DNA of 64,000 nucleotides from a bacterium (GTDB taxonomy: Bacteria; Pseudomonadota; Gammaproteobacteria; Pseudomonadales; Moraxellaceae). Shown piece after piece: positions 32,548 to 41,876 of this stretch (position 1 is the stretch's first letter; every line of letters starts with the position of its first letter). Position numbers and translations under genes: made by a program. The DNA lies in contig JAQSDB010000003.1 of NCBI GenBank assembly GCA_029945725.1, positions 62,001 to 126,000 of the forward strand. Direction: 5' to 3'. The notes under the pieces were generated by a model. The model searched no databases. It saw only the letters and a list, made by a program, of their open reading frames with translations, and was not told the origin of the DNA.

Positions 32548-35139
32548 ATGACAAACGATCAAGGCAGTACCGCCGACAACGCGGCGCGGGCAATACGGGG
32601 GCTGACACAGGCCGAGGCGGAGGCGCGCCTGCAGGCCGAGGGCTACAACGAACTGCCCAATGCCTTGCACCGCAGTGCCTTCGCCATCGTGCTGGAGGTG
32701 GTGCGCGAGCCGATGTTCCTGCTGCTGGTGGCGGCGGGCCTGATCTACCTGCTGCTGGGCGATGTCGGCGAAGCGGCGGTGCTGCTCAGTTTTGTGCTGG
32801 TGGTGATGGGCATCACCATTTACCAGGAGCAGCGCACCGAGCATGTGCTGGAGGCACTGCGCGATCTCACCAGTCCGCGCGCCCTCGTCATCCGCGATGG
32901 CGAAGAGCGGCGCATTGCCGGCCGCGAGGTGGTGCGCGGCGACATCCTGCTGCTGGCCGAAGGTGATCGCGTGGCGGCCGATGCGGCCGTACTCAGCGCC
33001 AGCAACCTGCAGCTGGATGAATCACTGCTCACCGGCGAATCGGTACCGGTCAGCAAGATCTGCCGGGAAGGTGATGAAGCAATAACGCCGCCCGGCGGTG
33101 AAGGCCTGGCGTTTGTTTATTCCGGCACGCTGGTCGTGCAAGGCCAGGCCATGGCCGAAGTGCTCGCCACCGGCGCACGCAGCGAGATCGGCCACATCGG
33201 CACGGCACTGCAAACGGTTACAACCGAAAGCAGCCCGCTGCAGCAGCAAACGCGCAAGCTGGTGCGCAACCTCGCCATCATCAGCCTGTCGCTCTGCCTG
33301 CTGTTGCTGGTCGTTTTCGGTCTCACGCGCGGCGACTGGATCGGCGGCCTGCTCGCCGGCATCACGCTGGCCATGGCAACGCTGCCGGAAGAATTTCCCG
33401 TGATCCTCACGGTTTTCATGGCGCTGGGTGCCTGGCGCATTTCACAAAAACGCGTGCTGACGCGGCGTGTGCCGGCTATCGAAACCCTCGGTGCCGCCAC
33501 CGTACTCTGTGTCGACAAGACCGGCACGCTCACGCAGAACCGCATGACGGTGCACACGATAGTGGCGGCCGACGAATTCTTCCGCGTGCCCGATGAAAAA
33601 AACACCGCGCCGCTGGCCGAGGAATTCCACGAACTGCTGGAGTTCGGCATTCTCGCCAGCGACATCAATCCCTTTGATCCCATGGAAAAAGCGATACGCG
33701 CCCTCGGTGACCGCTATCTCGCCAGCACCGAGCACCTGCACAACGACTGGTCACTGCTGCATGAATATCCGCTGACGCGGGAAATGCGCGCCATCTCGCA
33801 TGTGTGGAAATCAACACGCAGTGAAGACCATGTGGTGGCCGCCAAAGGCGCGCCCGAAGCGATTGTGGATTTATGTCATCTTGATGCCGCCACTGCCGCG
33901 GCCATTGCACAGCGCGTCGACACGCTTTCCGGGCAAGGCCTGCGCGTGCTCGGTGTGGCGCAGGCGCGCTTTGGCGGCGAAGACTGGCCGCCGATCCAGC
34001 ACGATTTCAGTTTCGAATTTCTCGGCCTCGTGGCACTGGCGGATCCGCTGCGCCCGGCGGTGCCCGCCGCGCTGCGCGAATGCCGGGCCGCCGGCATTCG
34101 CGTGGTGATGATCACCGGGGATTATCCCGGCACCGCGCTTGCCATTGCCCGCGAGGCCGGGCTTGAAGGCAGCGAGGTCATGACCGGTGCCGAGCTTGAT
34201 CAATTAAGTGCGACTGAACTCGGCGCGCGCCTGCGCACGGTGAACGTGTTTGCGCGCGTGGTACCCGACCAGAAACTGAAACTCGTGCAGGCGCTCAAGG
34301 CCAATGGCGAAATCGTTGCCATGACGGGTGACGGCGTCAACGATGCACCGGCACTGAAGGCCGCACATATCGGCATTGCCATGGGCGGACGCGGCACCGA
34401 TGTTGCGCGCGAAGCCGCTTCCCTGGTGCTGCTGGACGATGATTTCACGTCCATCGTCGAGGCCGTGCGCCTGGGCCGGCGCATTTACGACAACCTGCGC
34501 AAGGCCATGACCTATATCCTGGCGATTCACGTACCCATTGCCGGGCTCTCGCTGCTGCCGGTGTTCTTCGGCTGGCCGCTGGTTTTCTTTCCAATACACA
34601 TCGCCTTTCTGCAGCTCATCATTGATCCGGTTTGCTCCATCGTCTTCGAAGCGGAGAAGGAAGAGCCTGACACCATGCGCCGCCCGCCACGACGCGCCGA
34701 CGAAGCGCTTTTTGGCGGCTGGAATCTCGGCATCAGCCTGCTGCAGGGTGCCGGCGTGCTCCTGCTCTCGATGACCGTGTTCGGCATCGCACTGTCGCAA
34801 CATCTTGGTGAGGGCGAGGCACGGGCACTCGCCTTCATCACGCTGGTGGTCGCCAACATTGCCCTGATCTTTACCAATCGCGTGCGCCATCTCACCCTGC
34901 TGGCCTCCCTGCGCATTCCCAATCCTTCGCTGTGGCTGATCACCGGCGCTGCCGCGCTGTGCCTCGGCGCCATCCTCGCCTTTCCCCTCACGCGCGAACT
35001 GTTCCGTTTTGCGCTGCCGGATCGCGGCGCACTGATCCTTGCCGTGGTGGCCGGCCTTGCCGGCATCGTCTGGTTCGAGCTGTTCAAACTGTTTCACCTG
35101 CCGGGAAAAGGCCCGAAGGCGCGGCCGAGTCCGCCCTGA
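32548..35139 (+). CDS. P2-type cation-transporting ATPase
   Basis: An 863-residue inner-membrane pump. Parts in order: the N-terminal cation-ATPase domain (GLTQAEAEARLQAEGYNELP), an actuator with LLTGESVPVSK, and membrane helix 4 with TLPEEFPV, where most Ca pumps have PEGLP. The phosphorylation motif is DKTGTLTQNRM, the hinge TGDGVNDAPALKAA, and the C-terminal helices have about six segments. There is no heavy-metal CxxC domain. The ion is probably Ca, Mn or another divalent or monovalent cation. It is a lone gene with its own terminator, following a 225-bp promoter region after divergent DUF1800. Confidence 0.92.
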   Translation: MTNDQGSTADNAARAIRGLTQAEAEARLQAEGYNELPNALHRSAFAIVLEVVREPMFLLLVAAGLIYLLLGDVGEAAVLLSFVLVVMGITIYQEQRTEHVLEALRDLTSPRALVIRDGEERRIAGREVVRGDILLLAEGDRVAADAAVLSASNLQLDESLLTGESVPVSKICREGDEAITPPGGEGLAFVYSGTLVVQGQAMAEVLATGARSEIGHIGTALQTVTTESSPLQQQTRKLVRNLAIISLSLCLLLLVVFGLTRGDWIGGLLAGITLAMATLPEEFPVILTVFMALGAWRISQKRVLTRRVPAIETLGAATVLCVDKTGTLTQNRMTVHTIVAADEFFRVPDEKNTAPLAEEFHELLEFGILASDINPFDPMEKAIRALGDRYLASTEHLHNDWSLLHEYPLTREMRAISHVWKSTRSEDHVVAAKGAPEAIVDLCHLDAATAAAIAQRVDTLSGQGLRVLGVAQARFGGEDWPPIQHDFSFEFLGLVALADPLRPAVPAALRECRAAGIRVVMITGDYPGTALAIAREAGLEGSEVMTGAELDQLSATELGARLRTVNVFARVVPDQKLKLVQALKANGEIVAMTGDGVNDAPALKAAHIGIAMGGRGTDVAREAASLVLLDDDFTSIVEAVRLGRRIYDNLRKAMTYILAIHVPIAGLSLLPVFFGWPLVFFPIHIAFLQLIIDPVCSIVFEAEKEEPDTMRRPPRRADEALFGGWNLGISLLQGAGVLLLSMTVFGIALSQHLGEGEARALAFITLVVANIALIFTNRVRHLTLLASLRIPNPSLWLITGAAALCLGAILAFPLTRELFRFALPDRGALILAVVAGLAGIVWFELFKLFHLPGKGPKARPSPP

Positions 35140-35164
35140 AAGCCTGATGAGCACCAGACACAAG

Positions 35165-35187
35165 GGCCACCTCGCGGTGGCTTTTTT
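35165..35187 (+). terminator. Terminator after the P-type ATPase
   Basis: GGCCACC-TCGC-GGTGGC then TTTTTT, 25 bp after the stop. It has the same stem as other terminators in the window. Confidence 0.85.
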
Positions 35188-35366
35188 ATGCTGCCCGGGC
35201 AGGCCCCCGGCGGCGCCGGCCGCCACCGTATTTCCGTTTTGACACAGCTCAATCCAGCCACATTTACCGGCGCGTGCCGGCGCCGGCAGGCATACACTGA
35301 TGCCACGTTGTCGATTGCGCAGGCGCTTGCCTGTGCGATGCCGTCATCAGCCCGGAGAGCAGCAAG

Positions 35367-36311
35367 ATGGAGTTCAGGGATTACTACGAAATCCTCGGCG
35401 TGAGCAAAACCGCCAGTGCCGACGAGATCAAGAAGTCGTATCGCAAGCTGGCGCGCAAATACCATCCGGACGTCAGCAAGGAAAAGGACGCGGAAAAGCA
35501 CATGCAGGAAGTGAACGAAGCCTATGCCGTTCTCTACGACACCGAAAAGCGCGCCGCCTACGACAACCTCGGCAGCCACCAACCCGGCGAGGATTTCCGT
35601 CCACCGCCCGGCTGGGATGCGGGCTATGAATATTCCGGAGGCGGACGCGGCGCGCAGTCAGCCGATTTCAGTGATTTCTTTGCCAGCATGTTTGGCGGTG
35701 GCGGCGGTGGCCGTGCCCGCGGCGCACAGGGTGCCGGTTTCGCCATGCGCGGCGAAGACCGCCACGCCCGCATCGTCATTGATCTGGCCGATGTCTACGA
35801 AGGCACCACGCGTCCGATCACCCTGCGCGCTTCGCGGCTGAACGAAACCGGCCATGTCGTCACCGACGATGTTGTGCTCAACGTGAAAATCCCCAAAGGG
35901 GTGAAGGAAGGCCAGAACATTCGCCTCGCCGGCAAGGGCAGCCCCGGCAGCGGTGGCGCTGCCGCCGGCGATCTTTTTCTGGAAGTGCAGTTCCGTGCCG
36001 ACCCGCGCTACCGCGTGCAGGAACTCGACGTTTACGAAAGCGTTCCGGTCACGCCATGGGAAGCGGCACTCGGCGCCGCCATCGAAGTGCAAACCCCTTC
36101 CGGCAAGGTAAAAGTCACCATACCGCCCGATTCACAAAGCGGCCGCAAGCTGCGCCTGAAAGGCCGCGGCATTCCCGCCGCCACACCCGGCGATCTTTAT
36201 CTGGAACTGCATATCGCACTGCCACCGGCCGATACCGAAAAAGCGCGACAGTTCTACGAAACCATGGCCCGCGAGATGGCCTTCAATCCGCGGCAGACAA
36301 CGGGAGCATGA
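35367..36311 (+). CDS. cbpA: CbpA-type DnaJ co-chaperone
   Basis: A 314-residue J-protein of the zinc-finger-free class. The J domain (1-70) has HPD in [12 protein letters not shown] Gly-rich linker ([13 protein letters not shown]) precedes two beta-sandwich client-binding domains (about 120-300), with [16 protein letters not shown] and [18 protein letters not shown]. The absence of CxxCxGxG repeats separates it from DnaJ. It stimulates DnaK and in E. coli also binds curved DNA. It is followed 3 bp later by cbpM, which encodes its inhibitor, confirming the assignment. Confidence 0.95.
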   Translation: MEFRDYYEILGVSKTASADEIKKSYRKLARKYHPDVSKEKDAEKHMQEVNEAYAVLYDTEKRAAYDNLGSHQPGEDFRPPPGWDAGYEYSGGGRGAQSADFSDFFASMFGGGGGGRARGAQGAGFAMRGEDRHARIVIDLADVYEGTTRPITLRASRLNETGHVVTDDVVLNVKIPKGVKEGQNIRLAGKGSPGSGGAAAGDLFLEVQFRADPRYRVQELDVYESVPVTPWEAALGAAIEVQTPSGKVKVTIPPDSQSGRKLRLKGRGIPAATPGDLYLELHIALPPADTEKARQFYETMAREMAFNPRQTTGA

Positions 36312-36314
36312 GCC

Positions 36315-36677
36315 ATGTACATGGATGAAATCCTCAACGGGGTGGCGCTCGAAGAATGCATGCTGACACTGGAAGAACTGGCACAGAGTTGTGCCGTTGA
36401 ACCGCAATGGGTCATCGCACGCGTGGAAGCCGGCCTGCTCGGTTATGTCACGGTGACAACTGACCGCGCTGCGGATGCAGATACGGAGGAAAGTGAATCC
36501 GCTATCGCCGAGCTGGCCGCCATGCGTTTTGCCAGCGCCGAACTGGCACGGGCGCGACGTCTGGCGGAACTGGAGCGCGACATGGACGCCAACCCGGAAC
36601 TCGCGGCGCTGGTCGTCGACCTCATCGAGGAAGTGCAGCACCTGCGCCGGCAACTGCGCGCCGCCGGCATGCGCTGA
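36315..36677 (+). CDS. cbpM: Chaperone modulator CbpM
   Basis: A 120-residue MerR-fold-like helical protein. LTLEELAQSCAVEPQWVIARVEAGLL is its helix-turn-helix-like part, and LVVDLIEEVQHLRRQLRA its C-terminal coiled coil. CbpM binds the J domain of CbpA and blocks its action. Residues about 50-60 hold an acidic insert (DADTEESES). It lies 3 bp behind cbpA, the standard pair. Confidence 0.9.
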   Translation: MYMDEILNGVALEECMLTLEELAQSCAVEPQWVIARVEAGLLGYVTVTTDRAADADTEESESAIAELAAMRFASAELARARRLAELERDMDANPELAALVVDLIEEVQHLRRQLRAAGMR

Positions 36678-36711
36678 TTGCCGCCAGGCGAAACCGTGTT
36701 TGCAGCATGCT

Positions 36712-37428
36712 TCAGCGCTGGATGCTGATATCAAAAAGTTCGGCGGCTTTTTCCGGCGGCTGCAGGCACCCGTCCACCAGAAAGATGCGGCGATCAGCCG
36801 CCTTGGCAAACGCGGGATCGTGGGTGACGGCAATGATGCTGCGGTTTTGTTCGTGTGACAGATCGTGCAGGATGTCGCGCACATTGGCGCTGGAATGCGT
36901 ATCGAGCGAACCGGTGGGCTCGTCGGCCAGGATGATGAGCGGATCATTCGCCAGCGCACGCGCCACCGCCACGCGCTGGCGCTGACCCCCGGACATCTGG
37001 CCGGGACGTTTTAGCATGTGATCGCCAAGATCAAGCGAGCGCAGGATATCTGCCGCCTTGTCGCGCGCCGCTTCGTCGCTGAGACGGCCGAGCTTGCGCA
37101 TCGGCAGCATCACGTTGTCGAGAGCGGAAAATTCCGCCAGCAAAAAATGAAACTGGAAAACAAAACCGAGCCGTTCCAGGCGCAGCCGTGCCAGCGCGTC
37201 TTCATCCAGCCCTGCCGTATCGATTTCATCCAGCCACACCTTGCCGCTGCTCGGCGTATCCAGCAGGCCGAGCAGATACAGCAACGATGATTTTCCCGAA
37301 CCCGACGGCCCCATGATGGCGACAAACTCGCCATGCTGGATCTCCAGATTGATGTCCTGCACCAGCGTCACCGGTACTTCGCCGGGCAGGATGCGCGTGA
37401 GGTTTTCCGTGCGCAGCACCGTAGTCAT
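36712..37428 (-). CDS. ABC transporter ATP-binding protein (LolD/MacB type)
   Basis: A 238-residue cytoplasmic ATPase: Walker A GPSGSGKSS, Q-loop in FVFQFHFLL, signature MSGGQRQRVAVARAL, Walker B LIILADEPTGSLD and switch His in AVTHDP. This subclass couples to FtsX-like permeases for mechanotransmission, moving lipoproteins, peptides or drugs without transmembrane translocation. Its start overlaps the permease stop by 4 bp. The operon is HlyD-type adaptor, permease, ATPase. Confidence 0.94.
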   Translation of the reverse strand: MTTVLRTENLTRILPGEVPVTLVQDINLEIQHGEFVAIMGPSGSGKSSLLYLLGLLDTPSSGKVWLDEIDTAGLDEDALARLRLERLGFVFQFHFLLAEFSALDNVMLPMRKLGRLSDEAARDKAADILRSLDLGDHMLKRPGQMSGGQRQRVAVARALANDPLIILADEPTGSLDTHSSANVRDILHDLSHEQNRSIIAVTHDPAFAKAADRRIFLVDGCLQPPEKAAELFDISIQR

Positions 37429-38669
37429 GCGGCACCGCGCAAAATATCCACGGGCTGCACGCGGCCGCCCTTGCGCGCCGGCAGGTAAGCCGCGAGCAGC
37501 GCCGATGCCATGGCAAAGCCGGCCGCCAGCACCATCTGCTCCCAGCCCCAGTAAATCGGCAGATGCGTCTGCTCGGTATTGAACGGCGTCTTGAAAGTGA
37601 TCTGCTCGAGACCGGCCATGAAGAGCAGGCCGAGCCCGGTGCCGGCAATGCTGCCGAGCACGCCGAGAATGGCGCCCTCGATGACAAAAATCAGGCGGAT
37701 GTCGCGCGCATGAAAGCCCATGGATTTGAGAATCGCGATGTCGCGCGTTTTTTCCAGCACCACGGTGGAAATCACGTTGTAGATACCGAAAGACGCCACC
37801 ACGAGAATGGCCCCCACCACGCTGTACATGATGGTGTTGCGGATTTTCAGCAGGCTCATGATGTCCTGGCTGGCTTCCTGCCAGGACTGCGACTTGTAGC
37901 CGACATTGCCTTCGATGGTGCGCGCCACTGCGGTGGCCTGCGCCGGATCGTCCAGTTTTATGATGAAACGGTTGGCGGCATTAGGCCGGTCGAAAAGGCT
38001 TTGCGCACGGCTGAGCAGGATGAAGGTCTGGGCATCGTCGTACATGGCATTGCCGGTGCGGAAGAGGCCGACGATTTTCATGGTGCGCACGACACCCGCC
38101 GGTGAAGTCACGGTGAGGTTGTTGCCCATCTTCGCGCGGAATTTCTCTGCCAGCCCGGTGCCGATGACGATGCCGCCGGGATTGGCGGAGAGACTGTCGA
38201 GCGTGCCGTTAACAAAATACTGGTCAATGGTGCTGACGTTTTTCATCAAATCCGGCACCGCGCCCGTGACCGAAGCACCAATGTCCTTGCCGGCAAAAGA
38301 CAGAATGCCCTGACCGACCAGCACCGGCGCCACGCGCACACCCGGCAGGCCGGCAATGAAGGCCATCTTCTGTTTGTACTGGCGAATGCCGCGCACCTCG
38401 GTGCGTGGCTTCACGCCCTTTATTTCCACCGCGCCGTTTTCGGCCAGCTGCTCGGCCGGCTGCGCATGCGGATTGCGGTATTCGTCGTACACCGTCACGT
38501 GCGGCGAGTTGTCGATGAGGCGATGAATGAAATCATCCTCGGAGCCTTTCATCATCGCGGACACCGCGAGGAAAAACGCCACGCCGAGCACGATGCCAAG
38601 CAGGGACACCACTGTCTGCCGCCGCCGCGAGAGCAGGTGACTGAGCGCAATCGACAGCGCCAGTTTCAC
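37425..38669 (-). CDS. FtsX/MacB-type ABC permease
   Basis: A 414-residue inner-membrane protein: one N-terminal helix (about 18-40), a large periplasmic domain (about 45-280, MacB-PCD type), then three helices forming the FtsX domain with ILKSMGFHARDIRLIFVIEGAILG and a C-terminal LPARKGGRVQPVDILRG motif. It works with the ATPase encoded downstream and the adaptor encoded upstream, with both junctions overlapping by 4 bp. The substrate is unknown. Confidence 0.93.
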   Translation of the reverse strand: MKLALSIALSHLLSRRRQTVVSLLGIVLGVAFFLAVSAMMKGSEDDFIHRLIDNSPHVTVYDEYRNPHAQPAEQLAENGAVEIKGVKPRTEVRGIRQYKQKMAFIAGLPGVRVAPVLVGQGILSFAGKDIGASVTGAVPDLMKNVSTIDQYFVNGTLDSLSANPGGIVIGTGLAEKFRAKMGNNLTVTSPAGVVRTMKIVGLFRTGNAMYDDAQTFILLSRAQSLFDRPNAANRFIIKLDDPAQATAVARTIEGNVGYKSQSWQEASQDIMSLLKIRNTIMYSVVGAILVVASFGIYNVISTVVLEKTRDIAILKSMGFHARDIRLIFVIEGAILGVLGSIAGTGLGLLFMAGLEQITFKTPFNTEQTHLPIYWGWEQMVLAAGFAMASALLAAYLPARKGGRVQPVDILRGAA

Positions 38670-39709
38670 GCTGTCGCTCCCTTTGCTTTTGCCGGCGCGG
38701 CCGCTGGGCTTGTTTTCACACGCACGCGCTGCCCTGCTTTCAGCGTGGCCGGCGGCTGCACCAGCACCACATCCTTGTCGCCAATGCCACTGATGATTTC
38801 CGTGCGCTCCGGCCCCTTGGCGCCCACGACCACCTTCTGCTGCACCACGTGCTTGTCACGCAGCAGCCATACACCTTCGCCGCTCAGCGCCGTTGATGGC
38901 ACCAGCAGGGCATTCGCGCGCCGCGCGACGATGATGTTGGTTTCCGCCGTCATGCCGATCATCAGCGGCGTATCGGCCGGCAGGCCGACGCGCACGCGGT
39001 AATTGCGCGCCACCGGATCGCCCTTGGGCGTGATTTCCGTCACACGGCCGGTAAAGGTTTTATCAGGAAAGGCATCAGCACGGACCAGCACGTCCTGCCC
39101 GATCTTCACCTGCGCGATGTCTTCTTCATCAACATCGGCATCAATGCGTGGTGGTACCTGCCCGCGCGCCAGATAGAACACCGGCTGGTTGACCGGAATG
39201 AAATCACCGACCTCGCCATCGCGGCGGATGATGCGGCCAGCCACCTGCGCCTTCAGCGTCATGAATTTCTGCTGCTCGCTCGTGCGCTGCAGCGTGGCCC
39301 GGGCCGCATCGAGATTGGCACGGGCCTGCTGGAGCTGGTCGGCACTCACGTAGCCGCGGCCGGAAAGCGCCTGCACGCGCTCGAACTGCTGCCCGGCATA
39401 GCGGGCGCGCGCCTGCAGCTCGGAAAGCGAAGCGCGGACATCGCTGTCATCAAAGCGGGCCAGCACCTGGCCGGCCTTCACCACATCGCCCTCGTCCGCC
39501 AGAAGCGCCACCAGGCGCCCGGACAGCTGCGGCGCCACGCGCACGGTAATGCCGGCCTCGACCGTGCCGGTGGCATAGATCGCCTGCACCGCCTCGCCCC
39601 GCACCGGTGCAGTCACCTGCACCTCGGTCGGGCCCAGCCAGCGCATGCCGGCCAGCACCAGCGCCACCAGCAGCCCCGCCACTACCACAATGCGGATTAC
39701 CCATTTCAT
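38666..39709 (-). CDS. HlyD/MacA-family periplasmic adaptor
   Basis: A 347-residue membrane-fusion protein: N-terminal anchor helix (about 4-24), then lipoyl-like and helical hairpin parts with FDDSDVRASLSELQARARYAGQQFERVQAL, and the beta-barrel region NYRVRVGLPADTPLMIGMTAETNI. ATG 39709 directly precedes the anchor; a GTG at 39769 would add 20 polar residues. It links the permease to an outer-membrane channel, which is not encoded nearby. Confidence 0.9.
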   Translation of the reverse strand: MKWVIRIVVVAGLLVALVLAGMRWLGPTEVQVTAPVRGEAVQAIYATGTVEAGITVRVAPQLSGRLVALLADEGDVVKAGQVLARFDDSDVRASLSELQARARYAGQQFERVQALSGRGYVSADQLQQARANLDAARATLQRTSEQQKFMTLKAQVAGRIIRRDGEVGDFIPVNQPVFYLARGQVPPRIDADVDEEDIAQVKIGQDVLVRADAFPDKTFTGRVTEITPKGDPVARNYRVRVGLPADTPLMIGMTAETNIIVARRANALLVPSTALSGEGVWLLRDKHVVQQKVVVGAKGPERTEIISGIGDKDVVLVQPPATLKAGQRVRVKTSPAAAPAKAKGATA

Positions 39710-39947
39710 TGCTGCCACTCTCCACTTCACCGCCACACGACCGCCCTGCCTCACGGGAACCTGCTGCACACCCGGTCATCGTGAAGATGCGGCCCGCCGC
39801 TGGTCAAGCGGGCAGCGCACTTATCCCGGGGTTTATTGACCATAGTCAGGCCAGCCGCCTCCGCCACTGGTCCGGGCAAGCAAGCGGCCCCCTTGAACGG
39901 GGCCGCCGCGTCCCCATATCGTCAGGACAGCGCAGAACTGCTTGCGG

Positions 39948-39953
39948 TACACT
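39948..39953 (+). promoter_or_regulatory. Putative -10 of ssrA
   Basis: TACACT, 12-17 bp before the mature 5' end of tmRNA. The -35 region (GGACAG, 17-bp spacer) is weak. Confidence 0.4.
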
Positions 39954-39964
39954 GCGCTGGCTTT

Positions 39965-40320
39965 GGGGGTGACATGGCTTCGACGCCGGTTATGAAGCCT
40001 GCAGGGGCATGCGGAGAGGGTGACATCTCTCGTTAATCAAAGTCACAAGCAACATAGTCGCAAACGACGAAAACTACGCACTGGCAGCTTAATACCTGCC
40101 TACGACTGAAGCTGCCTGCCTATGGGCGGTGGACGTCGGCGCAAAAAACATAGGATCGCAAGAGCGCCTTGTCTCGTGGCACTCTGTTAAAAAATAGAGG
40201 ATCGCCTTCTGCTCCCTGTCGCTCGGGCCGTAGCGGGTTAAATCAATAGAGACGACTAAGCATGTAGAACCGAGGGTAGAGTGCTGACGGACGCGGGTTC
40301 GATCCCCGCCACCTCCACCA
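39965..40320 (+). ncRNA. ssrA: Transfer-messenger RNA (tmRNA)
   Basis: A one-piece tmRNA of 356 nt. The 5' GGGGGTG pairs with CACCTCC just before the 3' ACCA to form the tRNA-like acceptor stem, with one G-U pair. The T-arm is GCGGGTTCGATCCCCGC. The tag frame starts at GCA (40060) after the conserved TAGTC and reads ANDENYALAA before TAA at 40090-40092. The late conserved segment GACTAAGCATGTAGAACCGAGG is present in full. With SmpB it rescues stalled ribosomes. Its 3' end is a common integration target, and the following 4 kb is atypical. Confidence 0.98.
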
Positions 40321-40330
40321 ACTGTAAAAC

Positions 40331-40357
40331 AAAATCCCGGAGCCTCTCCGGGATTTT
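40331..40357 (+). terminator. Terminator of ssrA
   Basis: AAAATCCCGGA-GCCTC-TCCGGGATTTT, 11 bp after the tmRNA 3' end. Confidence 0.85.
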
Positions 40358-40397
40358 GCTTGGTGCCGCAATCAGGCCAACCGGGTGCCTATCATTC

Positions 40398-40880
40398 ATG
40401 ACTGTTTTTACGATTGGCTACGAAGGGCTCAGCATTGAGGCCTTCATCGCGCTGCTCAAGCAGCATGGCATCGAAACGGTGGTAGACGTGCGCGCACTGC
40501 CACTGTCGCGCAAGCCCGGCTTCTCAAAAAAATCCCTGGCCAACACCCTGAATCTCGCGGGCCTTGAATACGTTCACATGGTAAAGCTCGGCTGTCCCAA
40601 GCCAGTACGTGACCACTACCGTGAAGATGGCAGCTGGAAACGCTACACCACTGGCTTCATGAAGCACCTTAAGACACAGGACGAAGCGGTCGCCGAACTT
40701 TCACAGCTGGCAACGACATCAAATTGCGCGCTGCTGTGCTACGAGGCCGATTACAACTTTTGCCACCGTTCCATGGTGGCAAATGCCATCCGTGATTTTT
40801 GCGGCGCCGACGTTCAGCACATTCAGGCGAGCAACACTAGAAAAGCGAACCCTGCTTCACTTCAGCTGGCTTTCGCTTAG
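40398..40880 (+). CDS. DUF488 family protein
   Basis: A 160-residue protein with the full DUF488 pattern: FTIGYEGLSIEAFIALLKQHGIETVVDVRALPLSRKPGFSKKSL at the start, then LGCPKPVRDHY, and CALLCYEADYNFCHRSMVA near the end, the latter with the conserved Cys and Cys-His-Arg. The family is widespread and its biochemistry is not established. The frame opens within tmRNA, but ATG 40398 matches homology. The last 44 bp overlap the convergent gene at 40837, unusual for independent genes and suggestive of a linked pair. Confidence 0.88.
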   Translation: MTVFTIGYEGLSIEAFIALLKQHGIETVVDVRALPLSRKPGFSKKSLANTLNLAGLEYVHMVKLGCPKPVRDHYREDGSWKRYTTGFMKHLKTQDEAVAELSQLATTSNCALLCYEADYNFCHRSMVANAIRDFCGADVQHIQASNTRKANPASLQLAFA

Positions 40881-41664
40881 GCGGATAGACCAGGCTGATG
40901 ATCAGCCACTGATCCTGGAAACGGTGCTGATTGCCCATCAGGAACATAAGCTCCCTGCCGGGAAGTTCGGCTTCAAGCTTGGCCCGGAAGGGCACCTCCC
41001 AATTCTTGCCGTGGCTTTTCTGGCATCGCCAAAACAGGGCACCCGCCTCCCAGTCCACGATCTTGTGCCGGTATTCCTTCTCGCCATCAGGTGACTCACA
41101 CATATAGCGGTAATAAAAATCAAAAGGCACCTTGCGCAGGGTTTTAACCTGCCCTCTCGCCTCATCTTCCGAAAACAGCTCTCCCTGCATCTGCTCCCGC
41201 ATAAGCTTTTCTTTTTCTTCTGCCGTCCAGTCCTGATGACGGGCCTTAGCAATCTCCAGCGCGATAATCTTCTTCGGACGCAGAAGCACTATGGATGCGC
41301 CATCCTCACAACGGGCCGCATCCATGGCATCGGGGCTGTCGAACGCCGGTATCTTGTCCAGCCATTCCCATCGCTCGCCCCACTCTTTTTTGGTCTCTAT
41401 CACCTCACCACAGACAATGGTGTCGATATAAAGCTTGTGGCTTTCCGGCCGGTGATCCTTGCTGGCTTTCTCAACGCGCACATCAATCCACTGCCATTTC
41501 CGGAACTGCTGCCCTTCCTCAATCAAGCGGAACGGCACCGGATACAGGCGATACATCACGCCGTGCCGGCTGATGCCGGCAACGCAGGAAGTTTCAATAT
41601 GCTGAACACTGGGAGAGGGATAGGTTTTTGCCAGAATCAAGATACGTTCAATACGCGATGCCAT
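40837..41664 (-). CDS. Hypothetical protein convergent with DUF488 gene
   Basis: A 275-residue soluble protein I do not recognise with certainty. It starts MASRIERILILAKTYPSPSVQHIETSCVAG and has alternating charged and aromatic segments (QFRKWQWIDVRVEKASKDHRPESHKLYID). The C-terminus is QGSLF, which resembles a sliding-clamp binding motif (Q-x-x-L-F). A near-perfect AAAGGAGG precedes the ATG. It overlaps the DUF488 gene tail to tail. A role in DNA metabolism or defence with DUF488 is only an inference. Confidence 0.75.
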   Translation of the reverse strand: MASRIERILILAKTYPSPSVQHIETSCVAGISRHGVMYRLYPVPFRLIEEGQQFRKWQWIDVRVEKASKDHRPESHKLYIDTIVCGEVIETKKEWGERWEWLDKIPAFDSPDAMDAARCEDGASIVLLRPKKIIALEIAKARHQDWTAEEKEKLMREQMQGELFSEDEARGQVKTLRKVPFDFYYRYMCESPDGEKEYRHKIVDWEAGALFWRCQKSHGKNWEVPFRAKLEAELPGRELMFLMGNQHRFQDQWLIISLVYPPKRKPAEVKQGSLF

Positions 41665-41719
41665 CCTTGGCCTCCTTTCATGTGCAGAACAAAAACCTTA
41701 TACGGCAGTTTCGCGGGGC

Positions 41720-41801
41720 GGGCAAAGCACAGCGTGCCCACACGTCATTACCGAATATTTACAGCATCAAAAACCGTGGGCACAACCTGTAGCCTTTGCC
41801 C
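41720..41801 (-). ncRNA. Nested inverted repeats, possible structured leader or RNA
   Basis: Outer arms GGGCAAAG (41720-41727) and CTTTGCCC (41794-41801) enclose inner arms GTGCCCAC (41734-41741) and GTGGGCAC (41776-41783). The two perfect 8-bp helices are correctly nested, with internal bulges and a 34-base AT-rich loop. It lies 56 bp before the minus-strand hypothetical gene and 76 bp after the HEPN-like gene. Confidence 0.4.
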
Positions 41802-41876
41802 CCTACACCCCTAGTTTCAATGACCAACAAAACAGGCAAGGGATCACACACCCTCGCTTCTGCAAAATATCCAGCC

